Assembly: GCA_027488515.1 (NCBI GenBank)
Contig: JAIYBN010000009.1
Coordinates: 1-64,000, forward strand
Direction: 5' to 3'
Origin: Pseudomonadota bacterium
GTDB lineage: Bacteria > Bdellovibrionota > UBA1018 > CAIMNF01
Length of the DNA: 64,000 bases
Shown one piece after another: positions 1 through 8,909 of this stretch. The notes below the pieces were generated by a model, which worked only from the letters and a program-made list of their open reading frames with translations, did not search any database and was not told the DNA's origin. Every line of letters starts with the position of its first letter. The stretch's first letter is position 1. Made by a program: the position numbers and the translations under genes.

Positions 1-75
1 CCTGTGGAGCCAGAACCTGTGGAGCCAGAACCTGTGGAGCCAGAACCTGTGGAGCCAGAACCTGTGGAGCCAGAG
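1..75. repeat. 15-bp tandem repeat CCTGTGGAGCCAGAA, 5 copies (last ends GAG), truncated by window start
   Basis: Seen directly; in-frame with the minus-strand CDS (SGSTG units). Confidence 0.95.
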
Positions 76-272
76 CCTGACCCACCTGAGGTGGTCCCCG
101 GAAGAGGCACGGTACCGCCGCTCACATCAGAGGGCTGATTGGATGCCGTATTCCCGCTACTCTTTCCACCTTGGCCCTGATTTTTTTGTGCCCATGCCCC
201 GGTGTCGAGCAAGCTCAAGATGCTGAGGGCAATCAGGACTGAACGCAAAGGTCGGTAATGAGGGTGCTTCAT
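1..272 (-). CDS. Secreted protein with SGSTG pentapeptide repeats, partial (C-terminus beyond window start)
   Basis: Own translation of the minus strand from ATG at 272: MKHPHYRPLRSVLIALSILSLLDTGAWAQKNQGQGGKSSGNTASNQPSDVSGGTVPLPGTTSGGSGSGSTGSGSTG...; plausible signal peptide (AWA|Q). Open to the window edge, so absent from the ORF track. Confidence 0.75.
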   Translation of the reverse strand, partial: MKHPHYRPLRSVLIALSILSLLDTGAWAQKNQGQGGKSSGNTASNQPSDVSGGTVPLPGTTSGGSGSGSTGSGSTGSGSTGSGSTGSGST

Positions 273-451
273 ATCGTTTACTTCTCGGAACCTGAAGCCA
301 GAGACTTGAACCTGGTAAGAATTCAGAGTACCTCCCCCGGAGAGACCAGGGGATCCAGCGCCCAAAGTCGCCTGGAAAATCCATTGATTACAATGACTCA
401 GACGCCAACCTGGATCCTTCAGGAGAAACCAAAAGGGGCTGATTGAGTCAG

Positions 452-1288
452 TTAAGGGCAGTTGGCCGAAGTCGCATTACAAAAATTAGGAGTGATGCTG
501 AGTGGCACGATCTTGTCCTGAATCGGATCAAACGGAAACGGCACCCCTCCACCGTTTGAATTCACCCCTGCAAAAGAGCCCGGCGTGCCAGGTCCTTGAC
601 GAGGCCCTGCAGGCGGGGGTGGAGGTGGAAGCGGGCCCTTGACCGGCACCTTTTCCAGTCCCGATTGTTGGATGGCTTCCTTCACCTCGCCCGCACTCAA
701 CGAGGCAGGAGCACCGGTTGCAGGTGCCGCATCCGGTTTCGTGGCGGCATGAGCCACCCCTTGATTCTGTCCGAGCGCCACGGGCTGAACCCCCGGCATG
801 GAGAAAACATCCGCCTTCCCTTCGAGGGTGAAAAACTGGACCGGCCGGGCCTCGTCCTTGGGGACATCGATGAAAATCTCGGTACCCCTCACTCCCATGG
901 TGGCGGATCGGGCGCGGATTTTGATGTCCCGACGGACTCCCTTGTTGAGAATCAATCCCCGGGTCCTTCCATAACTCAATTCCAACCCGGCCTTTTCTTG
1001 ATCGCTCCCTGTGGCCATCCCGTACTCTTTGACCACCATCCTCGAATCGCTCGAAAGATTGAAAACCGTGCCTGATCCGAGAATCAAGGTCGCACGTCCG
1101 TCTTTCTTCACCTCGATGATGGAACCCTCGCGGACTTTCGCCCCCTTTTTCACCTGCTTCGAATCGATCAGAACCATCCCCTCGATGAGCCCCACCTGAC
1201 CGATGACCTTGCCGTCAACCGCATTCTCGGCCCTGACCGGAGTGGCGAGAAGAACCAAACTCAATACCGGGATCCAAATCGAATGCAT
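452..1288 (-). CDS. FecR-domain exported protein with Pro-rich C-terminus
   Basis: 278 aa; signal peptide; FecR-type core (GSGTVFNLSSDSRMVVKEYG...ATMGVRGTEIFIDV); PPPPPP linker. Confidence 0.85.
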   Translation of the reverse strand: MHSIWIPVLSLVLLATPVRAENAVDGKVIGQVGLIEGMVLIDSKQVKKGAKVREGSIIEVKKDGRATLILGSGTVFNLSSDSRMVVKEYGMATGSDQEKAGLELSYGRTRGLILNKGVRRDIKIRARSATMGVRGTEIFIDVPKDEARPVQFFTLEGKADVFSMPGVQPVALGQNQGVAHAATKPDAAPATGAPASLSAGEVKEAIQQSGLEKVPVKGPLPPPPPPAGPRQGPGTPGSFAGVNSNGGGVPFPFDPIQDKIVPLSITPNFCNATSANCP

Positions 1289-1298
1289 GACAGCCCCC

Positions 1299-2675
1299 TC
1301 AAAATATCTGTGCGCTCAGCTGCATGAACACCACATTCTTGGTGTACCGGGCAGCCGCCACTGTGGAAATGTTCTTCTGACCCGAGAAATCCAGAGCCAA
1401 GGACCACCTGCTTCCGATGGACCGGGACAAGCCTGCGGAAAATCTTCCCCAGAGATCGCGACGCCCGGTATCCGATTCAGGAAAATACTGACCCCTGAGT
1501 TCGAGACTGAAAGTGTTCAGGAGCCCGAGACTGCGAAACAACGGGAGTGAAACCGCTCCCGACGCAGGTAGCGAGAATCCGGCCATTCTGTAGTTCGCAC
1601 CATTGGAATACTGGAAATCCAACAGGGCTCCGAGAAGAAGGTTCTCTCCGTCATTCTTGAACCACCGCCTGTAGAACTTGACCTTGAGATCCCCACCCGT
1701 CCGGTCATTGACCGCATCGATTCCCTCGGCCAGGACGAACTTCTGGTACTGGAGCGGTACCTCGATCAGCGTGGTTCTCGAAGACTGGTCTTCCCGGAAC
1801 AAGGACCACATCAACCCGCCCTCCCAAGAGTACAGATTGAAAGAGGTTCGGTTCAACAGGAAGGCATCACCGAAGAGCGTCCATCGGACCGCTCCGGAGC
1901 CGAATGCGAGATCCAATCTCGAATACAACGAATTGAACGAGTTCACGGCCGGATTCGTGTAGTGCGTATAGGTGTGGTAGGTGCGAGCCTCCAACTGTTT
2001 ACCGAAAATCCGCGCTTGATAGGCCGCGAACAGCGAGGGGTTCACAAAAGGGCTGGCGATGTCCGCCGGTGAGGCTCCGGCCGCCACATCATCTTCCACC
2101 AACAGGACATTCGTGTCGTAGCCGGTGAGCAAGCTACCCGCCATTCTGAATGATTCACCCCGACTCCTGGTCCGGTAGGGTGGCAAAGAATCTCCCGGAC
2201 GGATCTGCCCGGATTTGATCCACTCGACCGCCTGATCCACGCTGTCCGTATGAACCGAGGCGTCCTTCGTAATTCTGGAAAGCAGGCGTCTGGCATCTTC
2301 AGCCCTTCCACCGCGGAAGTAGCAATTGGCAAGTCCGTACTGGGCGTAAATCTGATCGGCTCCCTTGAGAGCCTTCACTGCCGCTGAATATGAATTGCAT
2401 GCATCAGCGAACTTCTTCTGCTCGAGTTGCACCTCCCCCAATTGGAAAAGAATGCGTCCGTCACGATCGTTTTCAGATGCGATGTAATCGACAATCACCT
2501 GCTCGGCGCGCTCGAAGTCGCGTTGTTCAAGATAGACTTTGGAATAAGTCAGGATGACTTCGCGGTTCACATCTTCCCGGGTCCTGTCGGCCTCCTGGGC
2601 ATCCGCCGTGGAGGAAAGCAGCAACACGGCACAGACGAGAACTCTAGAAATGAAACACCAGCCGGTATCCCTCAT
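1299..2675 (-). CDS. Outer-membrane protein: N-terminal TPR plus C-terminal beta-barrel
   Basis: 458 aa; signal peptide; TPR-like helices (about residues 30-150); then alternating barrel-like strands with GYDTNV motif, ending in Phe (LSAQIF). ATGA overlap with upstream gene. Confidence 0.8.
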   Translation of the reverse strand: MRDTGWCFISRVLVCAVLLLSSTADAQEADRTREDVNREVILTYSKVYLEQRDFERAEQVIVDYIASENDRDGRILFQLGEVQLEQKKFADACNSYSAAVKALKGADQIYAQYGLANCYFRGGRAEDARRLLSRITKDASVHTDSVDQAVEWIKSGQIRPGDSLPPYRTRSRGESFRMAGSLLTGYDTNVLLVEDDVAAGASPADIASPFVNPSLFAAYQARIFGKQLEARTYHTYTHYTNPAVNSFNSLYSRLDLAFGSGAVRWTLFGDAFLLNRTSFNLYSWEGGLMWSLFREDQSSRTTLIEVPLQYQKFVLAEGIDAVNDRTGGDLKVKFYRRWFKNDGENLLLGALLDFQYSNGANYRMAGFSLPASGAVSLPLFRSLGLLNTFSLELRGQYFPESDTGRRDLWGRFSAGLSRSIGSRWSLALDFSGQKNISTVAAARYTKNVVFMQLSAQIF

Positions 2676-4015
2676 CGCCCTGACCTTCTCCTGCTCTTCT
2701 TCCTCGGATGTGAATTTTTTTGCTGATAACTGCTCGCGGAGAGCTTCAACTTCTGCCCGGGCATCAGGGAGCTGCTCCGAAGTCCGTTCACGCGCTTCAA
2801 GTAGGCTACTGACAGTCCGCGCTTTCGTGCAATCGATTTGAGCGTGTCACCGCTTCTCACCGTATACATCTGGACGCGGGCAAGGGCCCCGATCGATTCA
2901 GAGCCGGCCCGAACCGGCTTGACCCGGATCACGAGCGATGCAAGCTCCCGTTGCTTGGCCTCCACCTGCTTCACATAGGGCGACGGAACCCAGATCTCGT
3001 CCTCGCCTTTTGCAGGATGGGTATGGCCTCTCAGGTAGTGAGGATTCACGAACGAGAGGGTTCCCTCAGGGATGGCGCAAGCCCGCTCGAGGTTTGAAAA
3101 AGGCACAGGAGAGGGAATCCGAACCAACTCGACATCGGGGTACCGGGTCTCTTCATTGATGTAAAAAGCGAAAAGGTCGGGATTCTCACCGATGTAACGG
3201 GCAGCGAGAAACTTCGGAACATATTCCATCGTCTCGCGAGGCAAGATCTTGCGCTCGACCAACTCCCAGAAATCATTGGTTTTGGCCCTACGAATGGCAG
3301 ACCGGATCCGCCCGGGCCCCGCATTGTATGCGGCCATAGCCAAATACCAGGACCGGAAATCCCGATACAGGTCCCGCAACATCCGTGCTGCGGCTTCGGT
3401 CGCACGAATCGGATCCATGCGCTGGTCCACATAAGGGTCGGATCTCAGACCGTACATCCGCCCGGTGGCTCTCATGAACTGCCACACCCCGAGCGCCTTG
3501 GCGGAGGACTTGGCATTCAAAGTGAATCCGCTTTCGATCATTCCCAGATAATAAAGATCCGTGGGGACCCCGTTTTCCTCGAGAATGTTCTGAATCACCT
3601 CGCGATAAGGCTCTCCCCGATCGAAAAATCTTTGGAAACGCTCGCGATCCTTTTGAGAAAAGTACTCTACCCAACTCGCCACTTTCTGGTTGAATTCAAA
3701 GGGAATTTGCCGCTTTTTGCGGATTTTTTGAGGTTCAAGATCGACATCCATCTCCTCATTCTCACCCTCGCTTCCGGCATTGGCCCCGGTGTGGGCCACG
3801 GGCCCCTGATCCACAGGAGCCTCACCCTGTTTGGCGGGACCATCCAGGTCGGGAATGTCATCCTCATCCAAGAGCTCCTTCGGCACTTTTCCCGTCATTC
3901 CGGGCAATAACGGGGCTTCGTGAGTGAACTTCTTGGGAATGGTCCGGGGCGTGGAACAAGCCGAAATCAGGCTTCCGACAAGGAGCAGATGAAAGAATGT
4001 TCGGCAAGAGACCAT
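2672..4015 (-). CDS. Lytic murein transglycosylase (MltD-like) lipoprotein with LysM
   Basis: Start at internal ATG (MVSCRTFF...) gives lipobox SLISAC; SLT motif MIESGFTLNAKSSAKALGVWQFM; C-terminal LysM YTVRSGDTLKSIARKRG. Confidence 0.9.
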   Translation of the reverse strand: MVSCRTFFHLLLVGSLISACSTPRTIPKKFTHEAPLLPGMTGKVPKELLDEDDIPDLDGPAKQGEAPVDQGPVAHTGANAGSEGENEEMDVDLEPQKIRKKRQIPFEFNQKVASWVEYFSQKDRERFQRFFDRGEPYREVIQNILEENGVPTDLYYLGMIESGFTLNAKSSAKALGVWQFMRATGRMYGLRSDPYVDQRMDPIRATEAAARMLRDLYRDFRSWYLAMAAYNAGPGRIRSAIRRAKTNDFWELVERKILPRETMEYVPKFLAARYIGENPDLFAFYINEETRYPDVELVRIPSPVPFSNLERACAIPEGTLSFVNPHYLRGHTHPAKGEDEIWVPSPYVKQVEAKQRELASLVIRVKPVRAGSESIGALARVQMYTVRSGDTLKSIARKRGLSVAYLKRVNGLRSSSLMPGQKLKLSASSYQQKNSHPRKKSRRRSGR

Positions 4016-4119
4016 GGATTTCAGAGTATTACACGCCTCACCCCTTGTCATCCCGGCAATCTTTGGCTATTCTGCTCCGCGAACCATCCTCATGATGGTG
4101 TTTAAGGAGAATCAGGAAA

Positions 4120-4440
4120 ATGGCAAATAAACGTCAATCAGCCAAACGTTCGACACAAGCTAACGCACGGCAAGAAAGAAACAACTCGGTGAAGTCCGCG
4201 ACCAAAACTGCGGTGAAAAAGGCCATCGAGGCGGTTCAAACCAAGGACCTCAACAAGGCCAAAGAAGCTTACATGATGGCCGTGAAAGCCCTCAGCAAGG
4301 CCGCCAGCAAAGGCACCATCCCCAAGGCCCGCGCTTCCCGTAAGATCAGCCGCTTGACCATCCTGGCAAAAAAGATCCTGCCGGACGCCCTTCCGATCAA
4401 GACCGGTACCACTTCCAAGGCCAAAGCTGCCTCTAAGTGA
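4120..4440 (+). CDS. rpsT: 30S ribosomal protein S20
   Basis: 106 aa, MANKRQSAKRSTQANARQERNNSVKS..., S20 pattern. Confidence 0.95.
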   Translation: MANKRQSAKRSTQANARQERNNSVKSATKTAVKKAIEAVQTKDLNKAKEAYMMAVKALSKAASKGTIPKARASRKISRLTILAKKILPDALPIKTGTTSKAKAASK

Positions 4441-4452
4441 TTCAAAAATGAG

Positions 4453-4489
4453 AAATCCCCGTTGCCTCCGGGCAGCGGGGATTTTTTTT
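4453..4489 (+). terminator. Intrinsic terminator of rpsT (probably bidirectional)
   Basis: AAATCCCCGTTGCC-TCCG-GGCAGCGGGGATTTTTTTT hairpin plus T-tract. Confidence 0.9.
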
Positions 4490-5066
4490 ACCTTCCGGGA
4501 ACCTGAAGCGTACGATACGCGTCCTGGAGCTGGGTCAAAGTGAAGAGCGCGTGGAAGTGCAGACCCATTTTCTCAAATTGCTCGCGCCCGCCCGCTTCCC
4601 GGTCCACAACCGAAAAAACATGGGTCGGTTTGAAGCCTTCACTCTCGAGGACCTCGATCGCCTTGATCGCCGAAGCTCCGGTGGTCACCACATCCTCCAC
4701 CACCAGGAACGGAGCCCCCGGACTGAAGTTCTCGACCCCTTCGATGAACCGGGATGTCCCGTGCTTTTTCGGCTCCTTGCGAATCATGGTCGCGGGTAAA
4801 GTGATCCCGGATTCCCAGGCGGCAAGACTGATCGCCATCACGATCGGATCCGCCCCCAGAGTGAGACCACCGACACCTCCGAAAGAGAGTTTCTCCTTCA
4901 TCATCCACTCCACGGCCATCCTGCCCAGGGACTGAGCGCCCTCAGGATGGAGGATGGTCGGTTTCAGATCGATGTAAAACCGGCTCTTCTGACCTGAGGA
5001 GAGAGTGAAATCCCCCTCACGGTAGCTGCGCCCGAGAATGAATGCCAACAACCGTTCCCGCATCAC
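4488..5066 (-). CDS. pyrE: Orotate phosphoribosyltransferase
   Basis: 192 aa; LSSGQKSRFYIDLKPT and PRPP motif FLVVEDVVTTGASA; GTG (5066) or ATG (5063) start. Confidence 0.93.
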   Translation of the reverse strand: MMRERLLAFILGRSYREGDFTLSSGQKSRFYIDLKPTILHPEGAQSLGRMAVEWMMKEKLSFGGVGGLTLGADPIVMAISLAAWESGITLPATMIRKEPKKHGTSRFIEGVENFSPGAPFLVVEDVVTTGASAIKAIEVLESEGFKPTHVFSVVDREAGGREQFEKMGLHFHALFTLTQLQDAYRTLQVPGR

Positions 5067-5956
5067 ACCTTCCCCCGTTCGATGAATGAAATCCAGTCCG
5101 CGAAAACCTGTTCTTTACCGCTCTCCTGGTAAATCTCATGAAACAGTGAGGGATAGATGATCTTCTCTTTGCGAGGGTGCTTCAACTGATCGAACAGGAT
5201 CTCCGCAGCCGGAGTGCTGACGATCCGGTCGTCACCGGCGAGTTGAAGCAGAAGCCGTGTCGCACCGGGGACCCTGAGATCGGAATCACGCAGATCCCGC
5301 ATCGCCGCCATGAATCCCAAATAAAACTTGGAGGTCGCCTTGGTGTGGTGAAGGCTGTCCTTACCGATTGCAGCGACGACAGCCGGATCATGACTGAGCT
5401 CCGCAGGATCCAGACCGGTCTCCATTTGAAGTGATCCCCACACTCCGGCAAGCAACTTCGCTGCTAAATCCTTCACCAACGGAACCTTCACCGTCAGGTC
5501 GACACCGGGAGCCGACAGGATCAGATTCGAAATCCCCGGATCGGGCCGGTACTGGAGTGCCCGCAAGGTGACGGTTCCACCCATGCTGTGTGCGAACCAA
5601 TCGAGCGGCACGCCGGCCCCCGACTTTTTACCGAGCGCATCCCATGCCAAGAGCACGTCATCACAGTACTCGTCGAAATTCTCGACATGCCCCCGAATCC
5701 CCTCGGAACGCCCGTGCCCACGCAAGTCCAATGCGATGATCAATTGGTAGTACTGCCCGAGGAAATGGGGGAAATGTTGGTATCGAGCCCCATGCTCCCC
5801 CTGCCCGTGGACGACCAACAGGGCCCGTTCCACTTTGACCCCCCTTTTGCGGAAAACATTCAGAAAAATGTCATGTTCACCGTCAGCCGAAGCCAGCACC
5901 TCGGTTTCATAATCAAAATCGGAAGGCAGTTTCGGGAACCCTTCGGGAATCATCAT
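5063..5956 (-). CDS. Alpha/beta hydrolase (monoglyceride lipase / Hydrolase_4-like)
   Basis: 297 aa; LLVVHGQGEHGARY, DLRGHGRSEG, nucleophile elbow WFAHSMGGTV. Confidence 0.88.
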   Translation of the reverse strand: MMIPEGFPKLPSDFDYETEVLASADGEHDIFLNVFRKRGVKVERALLVVHGQGEHGARYQHFPHFLGQYYQLIIALDLRGHGRSEGIRGHVENFDEYCDDVLLAWDALGKKSGAGVPLDWFAHSMGGTVTLRALQYRPDPGISNLILSAPGVDLTVKVPLVKDLAAKLLAGVWGSLQMETGLDPAELSHDPAVVAAIGKDSLHHTKATSKFYLGFMAAMRDLRDSDLRVPGATRLLLQLAGDDRIVSTPAAEILFDQLKHPRKEKIIYPSLFHEIYQESGKEQVFADWISFIERGKV

Positions 5957-6744
5957 GACACGTACTCCTCGATGGCTTCGATCGCATCCGGAGAAATGCG
6001 AGTGAACTTGAAGGAGAACCCGTTTTTCTGATCGAGGATCCTCACAATTTCACCTTCGGCGACAAACGCCGACATCCCGCTCTCCGCGGGGGGAAGGACG
6101 TTGAGACGGATGACTTCTCCGACTTTTCCGGGGATCAGGTCGGTGAGCACCGACATTCCTCCGGAGCTGACGTCCTGGCAAATCGCGGAAACCACTTCCT
6201 TCAAATTGGTGACATAAACCTGTGCGATGAGGGGCCGGCGTTTCGAACTCCTCCGGTCCACTGGCTGAAGCGGTTCTCCCACAAACACCTGACGGAACTC
6301 ATCCACCTCACCGATCGGTTTCCAATCGGTGTAGTTCTCGTTCCAGACAAAGGCTCCGGAAGGAATCGTCCCCTCGGTGCAGCCCTTCAGAACCATACCG
6401 GTTTCGAACGGTCCGGTCTGGATCTCGTTCGAGAACACGTACCACTTCATCGAAGGTCCGACTTTCGGTTTGAACGGAGGAGGAACGGCGGTGGAGGGTT
6501 TCGAAGTCGATCCGGATCGCAAGGATTTGAACACCGGGTGCTCGGAAATACTGATCCACGCTCCGTCTTGCTCCCGGAAACAGTGATCCGACCAATTGAG
6601 CTGACCGGCTTGGATCTTTTCAAACAATTCAGAAGGACGGAAGGGTCCCTTGTATCCACCACCCTGGGCCAGGTAGAATTGCGCCCGATCATCTGGAAAA
6701 CGAAGATTACGCGAATTGTCCATCTGAGAAGTCCTTCCGCTCAC
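5953..6744 (-). CDS. GYF_2/DUF4339-like (two copies) plus PilZ domain protein
   Basis: 263 aa; two YKGPF/QTGPF GYF-type units; PilZ RRSSKRR (RxxxR) and DVSSGG (DxSxxG). GTG start at 6744, or ATG at 6723. Confidence 0.82.
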   Translation of the reverse strand: MSGRTSQMDNSRNLRFPDDRAQFYLAQGGGYKGPFRPSELFEKIQAGQLNWSDHCFREQDGAWISISEHPVFKSLRSGSTSKPSTAVPPPFKPKVGPSMKWYVFSNEIQTGPFETGMVLKGCTEGTIPSGAFVWNENYTDWKPIGEVDEFRQVFVGEPLQPVDRRSSKRRPLIAQVYVTNLKEVVSAICQDVSSGGMSVLTDLIPGKVGEVIRLNVLPPAESGMSAFVAEGEIVRILDQKNGFSFKFTRISPDAIEAIEEYVS

Positions 6745-8663
6745 TTGTTCAAATTCTGATAGGTGAAGGGGAAGGTCACCGTCACCGACGCCCCCCCTGC
6801 GGGCTTCGGGAATTCCGTGATTCTACGGATCACCTGGAGTACGCATTTCTCGACCATCGCATTCTTCACAGTACTCGATTTGATCGCAGTCTGATTCGCA
6901 AGTCCCGAAGGTCCGATCACAAACGTGGTGAAGATCTTGCCTGAAAGTCCGGGATTACCGGCATTGAGCTCTCGCTCGTAGCAGTAACGGAACTCGTTGG
7001 CATGCGCCTGTATCGCCTGCTCGATCGCGGAAGGATCCACAGCTCCGACAATGACCGCTTCCGGGTCACCTTTGCTGAGGGGACCGAGTTCGCCACCACT
7101 GATGATGCCTCCGGCTTTTCCATCCGTGGCCTTACCGGTACCACTCCGCCCGGCCCCGGTGCCTTTTTTCCCGGCGCCCCCGAGCAGCTGGTCAGCGGTT
7201 CCACCGCCCCCCTTGCCTGCTCCTTGGATCAATCGTCCGCCCGCGCCACGGGAGTCGATCACACCGACCCCCTTCATGGAGTCACCGGATTGGCCGATCT
7301 TGATACCGCTGCCACCGATCGCATCCAATGCCGAATCGAGAGCTGATTTCATCATCTGGACGTTCGCCTGATCCTGGGTCTGGGACTTCATCCCGCCACG
7401 TCCCTTTCCGGTCTCGGTAGAAGGTCTGAACGCCTGATCGATCGGAGTCTTCGTCCGAGGAGCGTTTTTGACTCCCCTTGATCCTTCGACACCCTTGAGG
7501 CGTGCACCTTCCCCTTCTTTAGGATTGCTCCGGAGGGGCTTCCTGGGTTGACTCTTCTTGCCGATCTGCCCGGCTTTGTTCGGCACCGGCTTCTGAGGCT
7601 TGCTGAGATCCACCTCTTGATTCTTGACCGCCTCCGGGGAAGGTTTGGTCACCGGAGGCGCCGGGGGCATCGGCATCTCGGGCGGATACGTCATCACGAA
7701 TCCGGGTGGAGGCGCCGGGGGCGGCGGAGGTTCCGCCACAATCGGGTCCTCGAGTCGCATACTGACCACGCCCATTCCGAAAATCATCATGATGCTGATT
7801 GGAAGTGAGACCAGGAAACTCCTGATCAAGAAAGGATCCGGACTGAACGGTGACTGTTTCTTGATTGCCGGTGGAGCGACGGTCTGACTGATGTACCAGG
7901 TCAACGCCCCGAGCTGCAGTTTGACGAAATCACCGGAACCGAGGACCAGACTCCGCTGAGATTGTCCTTTTCCGAGCTCCTCGACAGGAGTCAATCTTCC
8001 CTTTTGGTAGAGTACTCCACCCATCGATCCATCCAGATTCAGAATCCATTGGTTCCCCTGCTTTTGGAGGAGCTTCATTTCCCTGCCACTCACCAGCACC
8101 GGTGGAATGGTGAAGTCGCCGTTTCCGTCCGATGAAAGAACCACCTCGGACTCACGGGTGAAATGCTTCACCTCGAAAATGGACCCGTTGAAGGAATAAA
8201 CCACCTCGAGCGCCTCGAGTGTGGCCGGTTGATAATCGAAAATGGGCTCGACCGTCCTGCGGTCGATCAGAAGCAGAGCCTTTTCAGGTAGCGGTTCGTC
8301 CTCCTGGTTCCGGGAGAAACTGAACTTCAGAGTGGCATCACCGATCCGAACGGAATCACCGGATCGGATCTCCTCGTTCAAAACCCGGACACCGTTCAAT
8401 GACACACCGAACGGGCTCGCCAGGTCCACCATTCTCAGGGTGCAATGGGCCAGATCTTCAGCGAATCCGACCTCGATCAGCGCATGAATCGGAGCCACTT
8501 GGGCTCCCTCGATCCGGACATCGGCCGACTCCACACTCCCGATCACCAGGCGGGTCTTGGCGGAATGATAGAATTGCTTGCGACCGTCGAACTGGACTTC
8601 GATCCTCACCTGGATCGGGTGTGGACTCGAAGTCGCCGGGGTTTTGAGTGATTTCCCTTCCAT
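6741..8663 (-). CDS. FHA-domain and AgmX/PglI-type TonB-like C-terminal protein (Glt-like envelope protein)
   Basis: 640 aa; N-terminal FHA fold (degenerate), single TM (FLVSLPISIMMIFGMGVVSM), Pro-rich periplasmic linker, C-terminal FRYCYERELNAGNPGLSGKIFTTFVIGPSG...VTVTFPF. Confidence 0.85.
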   Translation of the reverse strand: MEGKSLKTPATSSPHPIQVRIEVQFDGRKQFYHSAKTRLVIGSVESADVRIEGAQVAPIHALIEVGFAEDLAHCTLRMVDLASPFGVSLNGVRVLNEEIRSGDSVRIGDATLKFSFSRNQEDEPLPEKALLLIDRRTVEPIFDYQPATLEALEVVYSFNGSIFEVKHFTRESEVVLSSDGNGDFTIPPVLVSGREMKLLQKQGNQWILNLDGSMGGVLYQKGRLTPVEELGKGQSQRSLVLGSGDFVKLQLGALTWYISQTVAPPAIKKQSPFSPDPFLIRSFLVSLPISIMMIFGMGVVSMRLEDPIVAEPPPPPAPPPGFVMTYPPEMPMPPAPPVTKPSPEAVKNQEVDLSKPQKPVPNKAGQIGKKSQPRKPLRSNPKEGEGARLKGVEGSRGVKNAPRTKTPIDQAFRPSTETGKGRGGMKSQTQDQANVQMMKSALDSALDAIGGSGIKIGQSGDSMKGVGVIDSRGAGGRLIQGAGKGGGGTADQLLGGAGKKGTGAGRSGTGKATDGKAGGIISGGELGPLSKGDPEAVIVGAVDPSAIEQAIQAHANEFRYCYERELNAGNPGLSGKIFTTFVIGPSGLANQTAIKSSTVKNAMVEKCVLQVIRRITEFPKPAGGASVTVTFPFTYQNLNK

Positions 8664-8672
8664 CGTTCCTCC

Positions 8673-8909
8673 TCAGTTGCTCTGAACGGCGTCGCGCAGC
8701 ATCTCGCGCCTGAAATCAACCCGTCTCCGGGTCAAGGAATCGAAACGTTCCTGGGGTCGGTTCTGGAAATAAAACTCTCCGGGAGCCTTCAACTCGCCCT
8801 CGAGGTTCAGCCCCTCGAAATCGAGACTCTGCTGTGAAGGATAAATCTTTTTCACTTTCTCGGCCGCATGGGTGACCCCCATGGCCAGCATCAAAAAGAG
8901 TGGAATCAT
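8673..8909 (-). CDS. Small exported protein in Glt-like operon
   Basis: Internal ATG at 8909 (MIPLFLMLAMGVTHAAEKV...) overlaps upstream stop by ATGA; 78 aa with signal peptide. Confidence 0.75.
   Translation of the reverse strand: MIPLFLMLAMGVTHAAEKVKKIYPSQQSLDFEGLNLEGELKAPGEFYFQNRPQERFDSLTRRRVDFRREMLRDAVQSN

Noticed and set aside
1-75. CRISPR array
   Set aside because: 15-bp direct tandem repeats without spacers; coding repeat
1-138. Plus-strand PVEPE-repeat C-terminus
   Set aside because: Open in the window but less supported than the minus-strand signal-peptide reading; noted in the findings
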